From assembly GCA_024691425.1 (NCBI GenBank), contig JAILNQ010000019.1, positions 1-64,000 of the forward strand: a stretch of 64,000 bases of DNA. The letters run 5' to 3'. A program made the translations under genes and the position numbers. This DNA comes from Lachnospiraceae bacterium. GTDB lineage: Bacteria > Bacillota > Clostridia > Lachnospirales > Lachnospiraceae. The notes under the pieces were generated by a model that ran no database searches, was not told the DNA's origin, and saw only the letters and a list, made by a program, of their open reading frames with translations. Position 1 is the stretch's first letter. Every line of letters starts with the position of its first letter. Shown here in pieces: positions 45,239-53,911 of the stretch.

Positions 45239-46462
45239 TCAGTAAATGATGTCGACTTCCTTGCCTTCCCATGTGAAAAGCTTAACATGCTCATCATCAG
45301 ATTCCTCGATATACTTCGGAAGAAGCGGTATCTTGCCGAGTCCGTGCGGAGCATTGAGTATGTACTGAGGTATGGCAAGCCCTGACGTATGGCCGCGCAG
45401 GTACTTCATTATCTTGAGTCCTTCATCGACGGTTATCTCAAAATGCCTCGTTCCCTTAACCTGTTTCGGATGGAAAATATAGTATGGCCTTACTCTTGCT
45501 TTTAACAGTCCTTCGTTGAGAAGCTGGACAATGTATTTGTCGTTGTTTATGCCTTTTAAGAATACCATCTGGTTTCCCATCGGGATACCTGCGTTCACAA
45601 TGCGTTCGCACGCCCTTACGGCATCATCCGTCAGCTCACCCGGATGATTGAACTGCGTATTGATAAAGAGCGGATGATACTTCTTCAGCATATCGCAGAG
45701 CTCATCGGTTATGCGCTGAGGCATCGTGACCGGAAGTCTCGTTCCTATCCTGATTATCTCTACATGGCTTATAGCCCTGACAGAACTTATTATCTTCTCC
45801 AGCATCTCATCGGGAAGCATGAGCGGATCTCCGCCCGTAATAAGGACATCCCTGATCTCTTTAGTGTTCTCTATGTACTTTATCGCGCTCTCGATGTTCT
45901 CCTCAGACTCGATCCGGTCGCACTCTCCGATCCTTCTTCGTCTCTGGCAGTGTCTGCAGAACATCGCGCATGAACTCGTCACGTTGATAATGAGCCTGTT
46001 AGGATACCTTCTTGTGATGCATGGTGCAGGATTTGTGTATTCTTCGCTCATAGGATCGAGCTCGCCGCTCTCGTCATTCTCCTCGGCCGAAGGCAATGCC
46101 ATCATGTTTATCGGATATGTCATATCCTCATAATCCATCAGCGACAGATAATAAGGCGTCGTTGCCCAGCGGAATTTCTTTGACACTTCCTCGAACATAG
46201 CATACCTGCTTTCCGAAAGCTTGATGAATTTGGAAAGCAGAGATACAGAACTTATGCGGTGGCGCAGCTGCCAGTGCCAGTCGTTCCAGTCGTTCTCATC
46301 GGCATCAAAATAGTTCATCAGCTCTTCTTTATGCTTCTTCGAAAGCACATCCCTTATCTCGGCCGTCTCGCGCAGGAAATCTTCCTTGAATGCCAGATAA
46401 TCCTCTATTTCCCTGTGCAGCTCATCCGCTCGCTCGAGAGATATTCTCCTCTTTTCGTCCAT
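45239..46462 (-). CDS. eam: Glutamate 2,3-aminomutase (radical SAM, PLP)
   Basis: 407 residues. The Cx3Cx2C cluster motif (C165, C169, C172), GGDPLML, and the PLP Lys377 in GLGKIPLLP define the lysine 2,3-aminomutase family. The two Asp residues that hold the lysine side chain in that enzyme are replaced by Lys333 (HPKQVKG) and Asn370 (ILNAPHG). This Lys/Asn pair is the known mark of glutamate 2,3-aminomutase, which converts L-glutamate to beta-glutamate. It is the last gene of the tyrS-dlt-like operon, 12 bases after the SGNH gene. Beta-glutamate is best known as a compatible solute; a link to the neighbouring acyl-transfer genes is speculative. Confidence 0.88.
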   Translation of the reverse strand: MDEKRRISLERADELHREIEDYLAFKEDFLRETAEIRDVLSKKHKEELMNYFDADENDWNDWHWQLRHRISSVSLLSKFIKLSESRYAMFEEVSKKFRWATTPYYLSLMDYEDMTYPINMMALPSAEENDESGELDPMSEEYTNPAPCITRRYPNRLIINVTSSCAMFCRHCQRRRRIGECDRIESEENIESAIKYIENTKEIRDVLITGGDPLMLPDEMLEKIISSVRAISHVEIIRIGTRLPVTMPQRITDELCDMLKKYHPLFINTQFNHPGELTDDAVRACERIVNAGIPMGNQMVFLKGINNDKYIVQLLNEGLLKARVRPYYIFHPKQVKGTRHFEITVDEGLKIMKYLRGHTSGLAIPQYILNAPHGLGKIPLLPKYIEESDDEHVKLFTWEGKEVDIIY

Positions 46463-46474
46463 AACAGTTTTCCT

Positions 46475-47479
46475 CTATTTCTTACTCCAGTACCTGTCGT
46501 ATTTCTTTGCGTCTCTTCTGTCGCTGACCTCATAGTTCGCATTGATGTAATCACCGAGGTATTCTGAGAACTTCTCCGCACCCGTATGATTCAGATGGCT
46601 TCCCATATCTGGTGTATCTTCCTTGAAATTGAGACCTATATCCCTTCCGTATCTGTCAAAGTTTATATAAGTGATCCCGTATTCATCGGCTATCGCCGAA
46701 ATCTGTACATCAAGCGCATCAGACCAGTTGCTCGAAAGCGAAGGTGTCTTGAAAAGCAGCAGCTGAACACCATTATCAGCACACAGCTCTATCGTCTTTC
46801 TAAGGTATTCTTCATTCTTCGGGCTGATCTTCTGATCCGGGGAGCCAGCATAAGTCAGGTCCTCGGTCTCCGCGGGCCCGACCTCATAGTCCGCTATGTA
46901 GCCGTTCATAGTAACGGGGGAAAGGTACCATGCATATCTGATGTCATCCCATGTAAACTCTTTCCACCTCGAATGGAACCGAAGGATCGGGATCAAGTAC
47001 TCAACAAGCCTTTCATCTTCTCCCATCGAAGCAAGTGCGCACTCTATCTTTGATGAAGAAAGCCGCATGCCGTCAACTGATTTTCGTGTGCTCGGCTCCT
47101 CGACGAAATCATCATCATACTTGATGAAAGTCATGTCGAGGCATACGAGCTCGGGTTTATGGCATTTAATGGCATCTTCTGTCATGTAATATGATATCCA
47201 CATCGTCTGCGAGGCATTAGCGCGCACAAATGCGGATATCCCGTCGCGCTCCCATAAAACCTTCGGGTCGATCCCGGAAAAGACGACTGAAGACCCGACA
47301 AAAAGGACATCAGAGACGGATGACGCCGGATAGTATTCCTGTGTTATCCTGCCGTCCTTGCTCTCCTCGTCGAGGTACTTCGGCATCATTATCCTTGTAA
47401 GCGTTACCGCGAGAAATACAATGAGAATGATTTTCAGCAGGACCGTTATTATGTTTTTGATAAGTTTCTTTAGCTTCAT
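46475..47479 (-). CDS. SGNH-type exported protein, DltD/AlgJ-like partner of MBOAT
   Basis: 334 residues. A basic N-terminus and membrane anchor (about 10-30) is followed by an extracellular SGNH hydrolase fold: GSS at 62-64 holds the likely nucleophile Ser and GSHLNHTGAEKFSEYL near the end supplies the His. Such proteins complete O-acyl transfer onto cell-surface polymers with an MBOAT protein. It resembles DltD only loosely. It starts six bases after the MBOAT gene. Confidence 0.82.
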   Translation of the reverse strand: MKLKKLIKNIITVLLKIILIVFLAVTLTRIMMPKYLDEESKDGRITQEYYPASSVSDVLFVGSSVVFSGIDPKVLWERDGISAFVRANASQTMWISYYMTEDAIKCHKPELVCLDMTFIKYDDDFVEEPSTRKSVDGMRLSSSKIECALASMGEDERLVEYLIPILRFHSRWKEFTWDDIRYAWYLSPVTMNGYIADYEVGPAETEDLTYAGSPDQKISPKNEEYLRKTIELCADNGVQLLLFKTPSLSSNWSDALDVQISAIADEYGITYINFDRYGRDIGLNFKEDTPDMGSHLNHTGAEKFSEYLGDYINANYEVSDRRDAKKYDRYWSKK

Positions 47480-47485
47480 CCTTAT

Positions 47486-49081
47486 CTAGAACGCTCCGTA
47501 TATGAACGATGCCGCATCAAATCCCGGCCCGTAGTATCCGAATACCGAAACTGCAAGGACAAGCAGCGATAGGAAACACCACTGCACCGGAACAGGAAGA
47601 GCGAAAATCTTTGCACGAACGCTCCCTCTTCTTTGTATCAGATCGACGATGAACATTATCACAATGGCAATCGCGGCAACGATCATCTCCTCCATCGGAA
47701 GCGAAAGATTCTCAAAAATCCTGTTTATATCGAAATGCCCCCATCCCTGGAAGACATACGAAAATGCCGTGAAAGCATCCTTCACGTCTCGGTTTATGTC
47801 AAAAAGCCTAAGAAACGACATGAGCCAGAAAGTCTTGCCGGCCCTGTACGCTCTCATGACAAAATCGCTTTCAACAAGAGTGAGCTTTGCTGTTATTTTC
47901 TTCGACAGAGGCTCGAGTTCGGTTCCGAGCACTATGAATACGAAATTGAAAAGTCCCCAGACGACATAACGGCTTTCTGAGCCGTGCCACATTCCGGTCA
48001 GAGTCCAGACAAAGAGCATCGGCACATATATCGGTATCCGCTTTCCGAGAGCAGTCATCTTTTGCTCTCTTGCGATCCTGCCGAGTTTGATGATCCCCTT
48101 GTTCAGCGACAGAGGATAGAAAATGTAATCCTTGAACCACGTCCCGAGCGTTATATGCCATCTCTGCCAGTATTCCGATATCGACTTCGAGAAGAACGGC
48201 CTCTCGAAATTCTCAGGAAGCTTTATCCCGAACATCTCGGCGACACCGAGCGCCACATCTATACCGCCTGAGAAATCGCCGTAGATCTGCATGGAATAAG
48301 CAAATATCGCTATGACTATGTAGAAACCTCTGTATGCGTCCTTCTGTGCCATCGTTTCAGAGACAAAACCCGCAAGCCTGTCCGCGATCACGAGTTTCTT
48401 AAAAAGTCCCCACATTATCCTGTAGAATCCCGACTTTAATCTGGCAAAATCGAAGTCTGCACCTTCATAAAGCTGAGACGCGATCTGTCCGAACCGGCTG
48501 ATAGGACCCTGCACGACCTGCGGGAAGAATGACACATAGAGAGCGAACTTGAAGAAATTGCGCTCCCTGCCGTATTTACCGTAGTAAATGTCGATAAGAT
48601 ACCCCATCGTCTGAAACGTATAAAATGAAATGCCAAGAGGAAGCAGAAAATCCCTGAATGGTATGAAATCCGTCCTGCCGTAATGAGTCAGGCGGAAAAG
48701 GTTGATATACGCTATCGTTATATTGGCATATTTAAGATATGCGAGAATTCCGAAATTCAGAAGAAGTCCGGCAATAAGGATAAGTTTCTGCCGCTTCTTT
48801 ACGCCGGCTTTATATGCCTTCTTCTCCTCCTTGGAAATGTCCGCGCCCTTATCATGAAGATACGCATCCATTCCCTCCTTTTTCTTCTCGATGAGGAATG
48901 CGCATATATATGCCGAAACTGTCGTGACGGCTATGTATATCAGATTTTCGGTTCCGCTCTGAGCGTAGAACGCATAGCTTGCAACAAGAAGAACTATCCA
49001 TCTGAACTTCTTCGGAACAGCAAAGTAAATCAGAAGAGCCAGACAAACGAACAGAGCAAAGTCGATGGAGATCAGTGACAT
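47486..49081 (-). CDS. AlgI-type MBOAT O-acyltransferase
   Basis: 531 residues with about 11 membrane helices. LPLGISFYTFQTMGYLIDIY (about 148-166), FPQVVQGPI and the two conserved His, H309 in WQRWHITLGTWF and H366 in MWHGSES, mark the MBOAT family. The long AlgI-type body, and not the shorter DltB, fits best. It should move acyl or aminoacyl groups from the carrier protein across the membrane. Genes for the carrier and the SGNH partner flank it within a few bases. Confidence 0.9.
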   Translation of the reverse strand: MSLISIDFALFVCLALLIYFAVPKKFRWIVLLVASYAFYAQSGTENLIYIAVTTVSAYICAFLIEKKKEGMDAYLHDKGADISKEEKKAYKAGVKKRQKLILIAGLLLNFGILAYLKYANITIAYINLFRLTHYGRTDFIPFRDFLLPLGISFYTFQTMGYLIDIYYGKYGRERNFFKFALYVSFFPQVVQGPISRFGQIASQLYEGADFDFARLKSGFYRIMWGLFKKLVIADRLAGFVSETMAQKDAYRGFYIVIAIFAYSMQIYGDFSGGIDVALGVAEMFGIKLPENFERPFFSKSISEYWQRWHITLGTWFKDYIFYPLSLNKGIIKLGRIAREQKMTALGKRIPIYVPMLFVWTLTGMWHGSESRYVVWGLFNFVFIVLGTELEPLSKKITAKLTLVESDFVMRAYRAGKTFWLMSFLRLFDINRDVKDAFTAFSYVFQGWGHFDINRIFENLSLPMEEMIVAAIAIVIMFIVDLIQRRGSVRAKIFALPVPVQWCFLSLLVLAVSVFGYYGPGFDAASFIYGAF

Positions 49082-49084
49082 TGC

Positions 49085-49312
49085 TTATTCTTCCTCAAGT
49101 GTTCTCACAAGCTCCGCTATGGCCTCGGCCGAATTGAAGTTCTCAGGTATCATATGTTCCGCGGTTATCTCTATGTCGAATTCATCCATGAGCTCACCGA
49201 CTATAGTCACAACATCGAACGAGTCGAAGATCCTCTTATCGATAAGACCTGTTTCAGTCTCATAGTCCACCTCGGGATGAACTGCTTTTAAAATTTCGAT
49301 TATCCTGTCCAT
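49085..49312 (-). CDS. Acyl/aminoacyl carrier protein (DltC-like)
   Basis: 75 residues, acidic, four-helix carrier fold. Ser31 in FDSFDVVTIVGELMDEF is the site for phosphopantetheine (canonical DSL). It should carry the amino acid activated by the adjacent ligase. Adjacent genes are 13 and three bases away. Confidence 0.88.
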   Translation of the reverse strand: MDRIIEILKAVHPEVDYETETGLIDKRIFDSFDVVTIVGELMDEFDIEITAEHMIPENFNSAEAIAELVRTLEEE

Positions 49313-49325
49313 AATATCCTCCGTT

Positions 49326-50831
49326 TCAGATCATTTCCTTAAGCTTCACCCTGTCGGCTTTGCCGCTCTTCAGCATCGGGAATTCATCAAGTTTTTTCGT
49401 TACGTTCGGTATCATGTACCGCTGCAGGCGCTTCTTGAGCGCCTCAGTAAGCGACATGTCATCATAGGCATCCGTTTCATAGAAGAGAACTATCTTATCC
49501 TTTGCGCTGTCATAAACGCAGCATGCGTTCTTCATGTCGGGAAGCGCCATGACCGCGGTCTCTATTTCGCCGAGCTCGATACGGTGCCCCATGTGCTTTA
49601 TCTGAAAATCCTTGCGCGATACGAATACGAGCTCATGCCTGTCATTGTATTTCGCAAGGTCTCCGGTTCTGTATATCTTCTCGCTGTAGTAGCTGTTGAG
49701 CGGATTCTGTACGAAAACCTCATCGCTCCTTTCCCTTGCGTTGTAGTATCCCATTGCAAGGCAGCTTCCTTTTACACATATCTCTCCGACAGTGCCGCTG
49801 CGGCTTATCAGCCGGTCTTCATCATCGAGAAGGAACACTTCGGTGTTCCTGAAAGCTTTTCCGATAGGGATAGTCTCGTCGTCAGAATAGTCCCTGTCGA
49901 CGATATGATACGTGCATACGCCGGTTATTTCCGTAGGACCGTATATCTGCACGAAAACAGCATCCGGATAGTTGGCTTTCCAGTAGTTGTATACCTTTAC
50001 GGGCATCGATTCAGCACCGAAAATGATCTTGCGCAGCTTTTTGGGCTTCAGCGACTTGAACCCGTTGAAGACAGACACCATCTTCATTGCGGAAGGTACC
50101 CATCTTATCGTTGTGACGTTATATTTTTCGAGAAATTCCAGAAGGCGCAGCGGTACGGAGAAATAGTCAAGGGGCACTATTCCCATCGAAGCATGCGCAT
50201 AGACCGTGCAGTATATATCAATGAGCGAAGCATCAAAGTAGAACGGCGCCTGATTCGCGATAACGTCGTCTTCAGTAATACCGATCTCATTGCAGAACTG
50301 CTCAACATAGTCGATGAGCGAGCGGTGGCTGACTACTACACCTTTAGGAACACCGGTAGAGCCGGATGTATAAAGAACATAGACAGGATCAGTATCGATA
50401 GAGGTCGCAAGCCTCTCTGATAGCAGGTTCTCATCGACAGGCGTCTCCGTCATCTCCTCATAAAGGAAAACGTTGTTAGAGAACTTGCGCGCCATGTCGT
50501 AATAAGTCATGTCGGTAATAACTGCGGCCGGCTTGAGGTTTTCGACTATGAGCCGGATTCTCATCTCCGGCATCCCTGTGTCTATCGGGACATAGAAATT
50601 CCTGCTGTAGACACAGCCCCAGAACGCGGCTATGACAGCGGGCGATTTATCCATGTAAACAAGCACAGGCCTGCATTTTACGTTAAGCTTTGTAATGAGT
50701 TTCGTGCCTATCGCCTTTACGGCCTTCAGCATCCTGTCATACGAAAAGCTTATCTGCTCGTCGAAATAGGCCGCCTTGTCAGGACAGGCTTTTGCACTTT
50801 CAAATAAATATTCAAGTATATTAGTTTTCAT
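49326..50831 (-). CDS. DltA-like amino acid-activating ligase
   Basis: 501 residues, the length of DltA. Adenylation motifs: YTSGSTGVPKG (154-164), amino-group-binding Asp200 in FYFDAS, YGPTE near 298, YRTGDLAKY, and the terminal Lys in KSGKADR. It adenylates an amino acid and loads it onto the adjacent carrier. In DltA the D-alanine pocket is lined by a Cys in FCGE; here the same position is Gly272 in IFGAESMP, so the substrate may not be D-alanine. It follows tyrS by ten bases. Confidence 0.85.
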   Translation of the reverse strand: MKTNILEYLFESAKACPDKAAYFDEQISFSYDRMLKAVKAIGTKLITKLNVKCRPVLVYMDKSPAVIAAFWGCVYSRNFYVPIDTGMPEMRIRLIVENLKPAAVITDMTYYDMARKFSNNVFLYEEMTETPVDENLLSERLATSIDTDPVYVLYTSGSTGVPKGVVVSHRSLIDYVEQFCNEIGITEDDVIANQAPFYFDASLIDIYCTVYAHASMGIVPLDYFSVPLRLLEFLEKYNVTTIRWVPSAMKMVSVFNGFKSLKPKKLRKIIFGAESMPVKVYNYWKANYPDAVFVQIYGPTEITGVCTYHIVDRDYSDDETIPIGKAFRNTEVFLLDDEDRLISRSGTVGEICVKGSCLAMGYYNARERSDEVFVQNPLNSYYSEKIYRTGDLAKYNDRHELVFVSRKDFQIKHMGHRIELGEIETAVMALPDMKNACCVYDSAKDKIVLFYETDAYDDMSLTEALKKRLQRYMIPNVTKKLDEFPMLKSGKADRVKLKEMI

Positions 50832-50840
50832 ATCAAAGCC

Positions 50841-52070
50841 TCAGGAGAACAGCGCTTTCTTGAAATTCTTCTTTCCTTTCCTTATGACACGGCCCTCGCC
50901 GAAGTCATCTGCCTTCAGCGAATAGAACGGATCGCTTATCTTCTCGCCGTCTATAGAAACACCGCCGCCGTCAACGCATCTTCTTGCATCAGAACGTGAT
51001 GTCGCAAAACCGCACTTTATGAGCAGCGCCTGTATATCTATCGTACCGTCGCGGAGGTCTTCTTCATGTATCTCAACTGTAGGCATGTCTGCGGAGTCAC
51101 CTGAAGAAAAGATCGCTCTTGAAGCGCTCTTGGCCTTCTCGGCTTCCTCTTCGCCGTGCACGAGCTTGGTGAGCTCATATGCGAGTATCTCCTTTGCCTC
51201 GTTGAGCTGAGCGCCCTCCCATGAGTCCATCTTGTCAATTTCCTCAAGCGGAAGGAACGTGAGCATGCGTATGCATTTTAATACATCGGCGTCATCGACA
51301 TTTCTCCAGTACTGGTAGAACTCGTAAGGGCTCGTCTTATCAGGATCGAGCCATACTGCACCGCCTACGGTCTTGCCCATCTTCTGTCCCTCGGAATTGA
51401 GAAGCAGCGTTATCGTCATCGCATCCGCCTTCTTCTCACCGTACTTCTTCCTGATGAGCTCTCTGCCCCCGAGCATATTGCTCCACTGGTCGTCTCCGCC
51501 GAACTGAAGGTTGCAGCCGTATCTTCTGTAGAGCTCAAGGAAATCGTAGCTCTGCATTATCATGTAGTTGAATTCAAGGAAAGAAAGTCCTCCGTCCCTC
51601 TCAAGCCTCTGCTTGTAGCATTCGGCTCTCAGCATGTTGTTGACATGGAAATCCGCGCCGACTTCACGAAGAAGTTCAACGTAGTTGAGCTTTAAAAGCC
51701 AGTCGGCATTGTTGACCATTATCGCCTTGCCGTCCGAAAAATCGATGAAACGGCTCATCTGCTTCCTGAAGCATTCTATGTTATGCTCTATCGTTTCGAC
51801 CGTCATCATCTTCCTCATTTCGGTCTTTCCGGAAGGGTCCCCGATCATTCCGGTTCCTCCGCCAAGAAGCGCTATAGGCTTATTGCCGGCCATCTGGAGT
51901 CTCTTCATAAGGCAGAGCGCCATGAAATGACCGACATGAAGGCTGTCGGCCGTCGGATCGAATCCTATATAGAACGTAGCCTCTCCGTTGTTCACAAGCT
52001 CTTTTATACGTTCCTCATCAGTAACCTGAGCTATGAGACCTCTGGCTACCAGTTCTTCATAAATCTTCAT
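50841..52070 (-). CDS. tyrS: Tyrosine-tRNA ligase
   Basis: 409 residues, class I. The HIGH-type motif HVGHFM near 46, [11 protein letters not shown] near 195, and KMGKT near 232 (KMSKS equivalent) are present, with a C-terminal S4 RNA-binding domain. RBS GGAGG lies before ATG. It is the first gene of the operon that continues into the dlt-like genes. The 144-base upstream region is too short for a T-box and shows none. Confidence 0.97.
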   Translation of the reverse strand: MKIYEELVARGLIAQVTDEERIKELVNNGEATFYIGFDPTADSLHVGHFMALCLMKRLQMAGNKPIALLGGGTGMIGDPSGKTEMRKMMTVETIEHNIECFRKQMSRFIDFSDGKAIMVNNADWLLKLNYVELLREVGADFHVNNMLRAECYKQRLERDGGLSFLEFNYMIMQSYDFLELYRRYGCNLQFGGDDQWSNMLGGRELIRKKYGEKKADAMTITLLLNSEGQKMGKTVGGAVWLDPDKTSPYEFYQYWRNVDDADVLKCIRMLTFLPLEEIDKMDSWEGAQLNEAKEILAYELTKLVHGEEEAEKAKSASRAIFSSGDSADMPTVEIHEEDLRDGTIDIQALLIKCGFATSRSDARRCVDGGGVSIDGEKISDPFYSLKADDFGEGRVIRKGKKNFKKALFS

Positions 52071-52104
52071 AACAATCCTCCGTCACATAGTGTATCAGTA
52101 TAAA

Positions 52105-52132
52105 ATTATAGCATTAAAGCCGTTTAAGTCAA
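52105..52132 (-). promoter_or_regulatory. Promoter of the tyrS-dlt-like-eam operon
   Basis: Minus-strand TTGACT (52127-52132), 16-base spacer and TATAAT (52105-52110), about 35 bases before tyrS. It is the only convincing promoter found ahead of the six-gene run. Confidence 0.78.
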
Positions 52133-52170
52133 TGCCTGCAATACCTGTCCGGTATGATATTCAGCCCAAG

Positions 52171-52198
52171 AAAAATGCCCCGCGGATTTCCGCGGGGC
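52171..52198 (-). terminator. pckA terminator
   Basis: A perfect 9-bp GC-rich stem (52177-52185 with 52190-52198), four-base loop, and TTTTT on the minus strand. Confidence 0.93.
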
Positions 52199-52214
52199 CT
52201 TCATTACATATCGA

Positions 52215-53828
52215 TCAAAGCTTCGGGCCTGCAGCAACTAATGCCTTACCCTTCTCGTTCGTCTCGTACTTCTTGAAGTTCTTGATGAACCTTCCTGCGA
52301 GATCTTTAGCTTTCTCCTCCCACTGTGAAGGATCGCTGTATGTATCTCTAGGATCAAGGATTTCCGTGCTTACGCCGGGAAGCTCTGTAGGAACCTCGAA
52401 ATCGAAGTAAGGAATCTTCTTCGTAGGTGCATTCTTGATGTCTCCGTTGAGGATAGCATCGATGATACCTCTCGTATCAGGAATGGAGATTCTCTTGCCT
52501 GTTCCGTTCCAGCCCGTGTTAACGAGGTAAGCCTTAGCTCCGCTCTTCTGCATCTTCTTTACAAGCTCCTCGCCGTACTTCGTAGGATGAAGCTCAAGGA
52601 ATGCCTGGCCGAAGCAAGCTGAGAATGTAGGTGTAGGCTCTGTGATTCCGCGCTCTGTTCCGGCAAGCTTTGCAGTGAATCCTGAAAGGAAGTAATACTG
52701 CGTCTGCTCCGGTGTAAGGATTGAAACAGGAGGAAGCACTCCGAATGCATCAGCTGAAAGGAAGATAACGTTCTCTGCATCAGGACCTGATGAAATTCCG
52801 TTAACGTTCTTAGCGATGTTCTTGATGTGCTCTATAGGATAAGAAACACGTGTGTTCTCTGTTACGGACTTGTCAGCAAAATCGATCTTGCCGGCTGCGT
52901 CAACAGTAACGTTCTCGAGAAGAGCGTCTCTCTTGATAGCGCCATAGATGTCAGGCTCGTTCTCCTTTGAAAGGTTGATGACTTTCGCATAGCATCCGCC
53001 CTCGAAGTTGAATACGCCGTTGTCATCCCAGCCGTGCTCGTCATCACCGATGAGGAGTCTTTTCGGATCTGTGGAAAGCGTTGTCTTACCTGTTCCGGAA
53101 AGTCCGAAGAAGATAGCCGTATGCTTACCTTCCATATCAGTGTTTGCAGAACAGTGCATTGAAGCCATTCCGTCAAGAGGAAGGAAGTAGTTCATCATTG
53201 AGAACATACCTTTCTTCATCTCTCCGCCGTACCATGTGTTCAGGATAACCTGCTCACGGCTCGTTACGTTGAAGAGAACAGCGGTCTCAGAATTGAGGCC
53301 GAGCTCTTTATAATTTTCAACCTTAGCCTTAGAAGCCGTATATACTACGAAGTTAGGCTCGAATGCAGCCTCTTCCTCTGCTGTGGGCTTGATGAACATG
53401 TTTCTTACGAAATGAGCCTGCCAAGCAACTTCCATTATGAAGCGGACAGACATTCTTGAATCCTTGTTTGCACCGCAGAATGCATCGACTACGAAAAGTC
53501 TCTTGTCTGAAAGCTCTTTGATAGCAAGCTTCTTACACTCTTCCCATGCATGCTGTGTTGCAGGATGGTTATCGTTGGGATACTCCTCGCTCGTCCACCA
53601 TACGGTCTCGCGTGCCTTCTCATCATCAACGATGAACTTGTCTTTAGGAGAACGTCCCGTGTAGATACCCGTCATAACGTTGACGGCGTCAAGCTCGGTA
53701 AGAACACCCTTGTCATAACCGGTAAGCTCGGGCTTCATTTCCTCTTCAAAAAGAAACTCATTTGAAGGGTTGTAGATAACCTCGGTCGTTCCGGTGATGC
53801 CATACTTGGTAAGATCAATGTTAGCCAT
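52215..53828 (-). CDS. pckA: Phosphoenolpyruvate carboxykinase (ATP)
   Basis: 537 residues. It interconverts oxaloacetate plus ATP and PEP plus CO2; in anaerobes it often runs toward oxaloacetate. The kinase motif [11 protein letters not shown] near 240, the RSPKDKFIV region near 59, [16 protein letters not shown] and the acidic metal site IGDDEHGW near 260 identify the ATP type. RBS AAGGAG is before ATG. It is transcribed alone. Confidence 0.97.
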   Translation of the reverse strand: MANIDLTKYGITGTTEVIYNPSNEFLFEEEMKPELTGYDKGVLTELDAVNVMTGIYTGRSPKDKFIVDDEKARETVWWTSEEYPNDNHPATQHAWEECKKLAIKELSDKRLFVVDAFCGANKDSRMSVRFIMEVAWQAHFVRNMFIKPTAEEEAAFEPNFVVYTASKAKVENYKELGLNSETAVLFNVTSREQVILNTWYGGEMKKGMFSMMNYFLPLDGMASMHCSANTDMEGKHTAIFFGLSGTGKTTLSTDPKRLLIGDDEHGWDDNGVFNFEGGCYAKVINLSKENEPDIYGAIKRDALLENVTVDAAGKIDFADKSVTENTRVSYPIEHIKNIAKNVNGISSGPDAENVIFLSADAFGVLPPVSILTPEQTQYYFLSGFTAKLAGTERGITEPTPTFSACFGQAFLELHPTKYGEELVKKMQKSGAKAYLVNTGWNGTGKRISIPDTRGIIDAILNGDIKNAPTKKIPYFDFEVPTELPGVSTEILDPRDTYSDPSQWEEKAKDLAGRFIKNFKKYETNEKGKALVAAGPKL

Positions 53829-53868
53829 AATATATCACTCCTTTTCTTAAACTGTTTATGATATCCAA

Positions 53869-53911
53869 TAAACCGCATAAGATTATAATACAAAAGCAGC
53901 GGTTTACGCAA
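53869..53911 (-). promoter_or_regulatory. pckA promoter inside an inverted repeat
   Basis: Minus-strand TTGCGT (53906-53911), 18-base spacer and TATAAT (53882-53887). The -10 lies between perfect 8-bp arms TAAACCGC (53869-53876) and GCGGTTTA (53899-53906), a possible operator with arm centres 30 bases apart. Confidence 0.6.

Noticed and set aside
49584-50420. A 278-codon plus-strand open frame inside the DltA-like gene
   Set aside because: It is a shadow of the well-supported adenylation-domain gene; no domain or RBS is visible.
52071-52214. T-box leader for tyrS
   Set aside because: The gap holds the pckA terminator and a consensus promoter about 35 bases before the start, leaving no room for a T-box.
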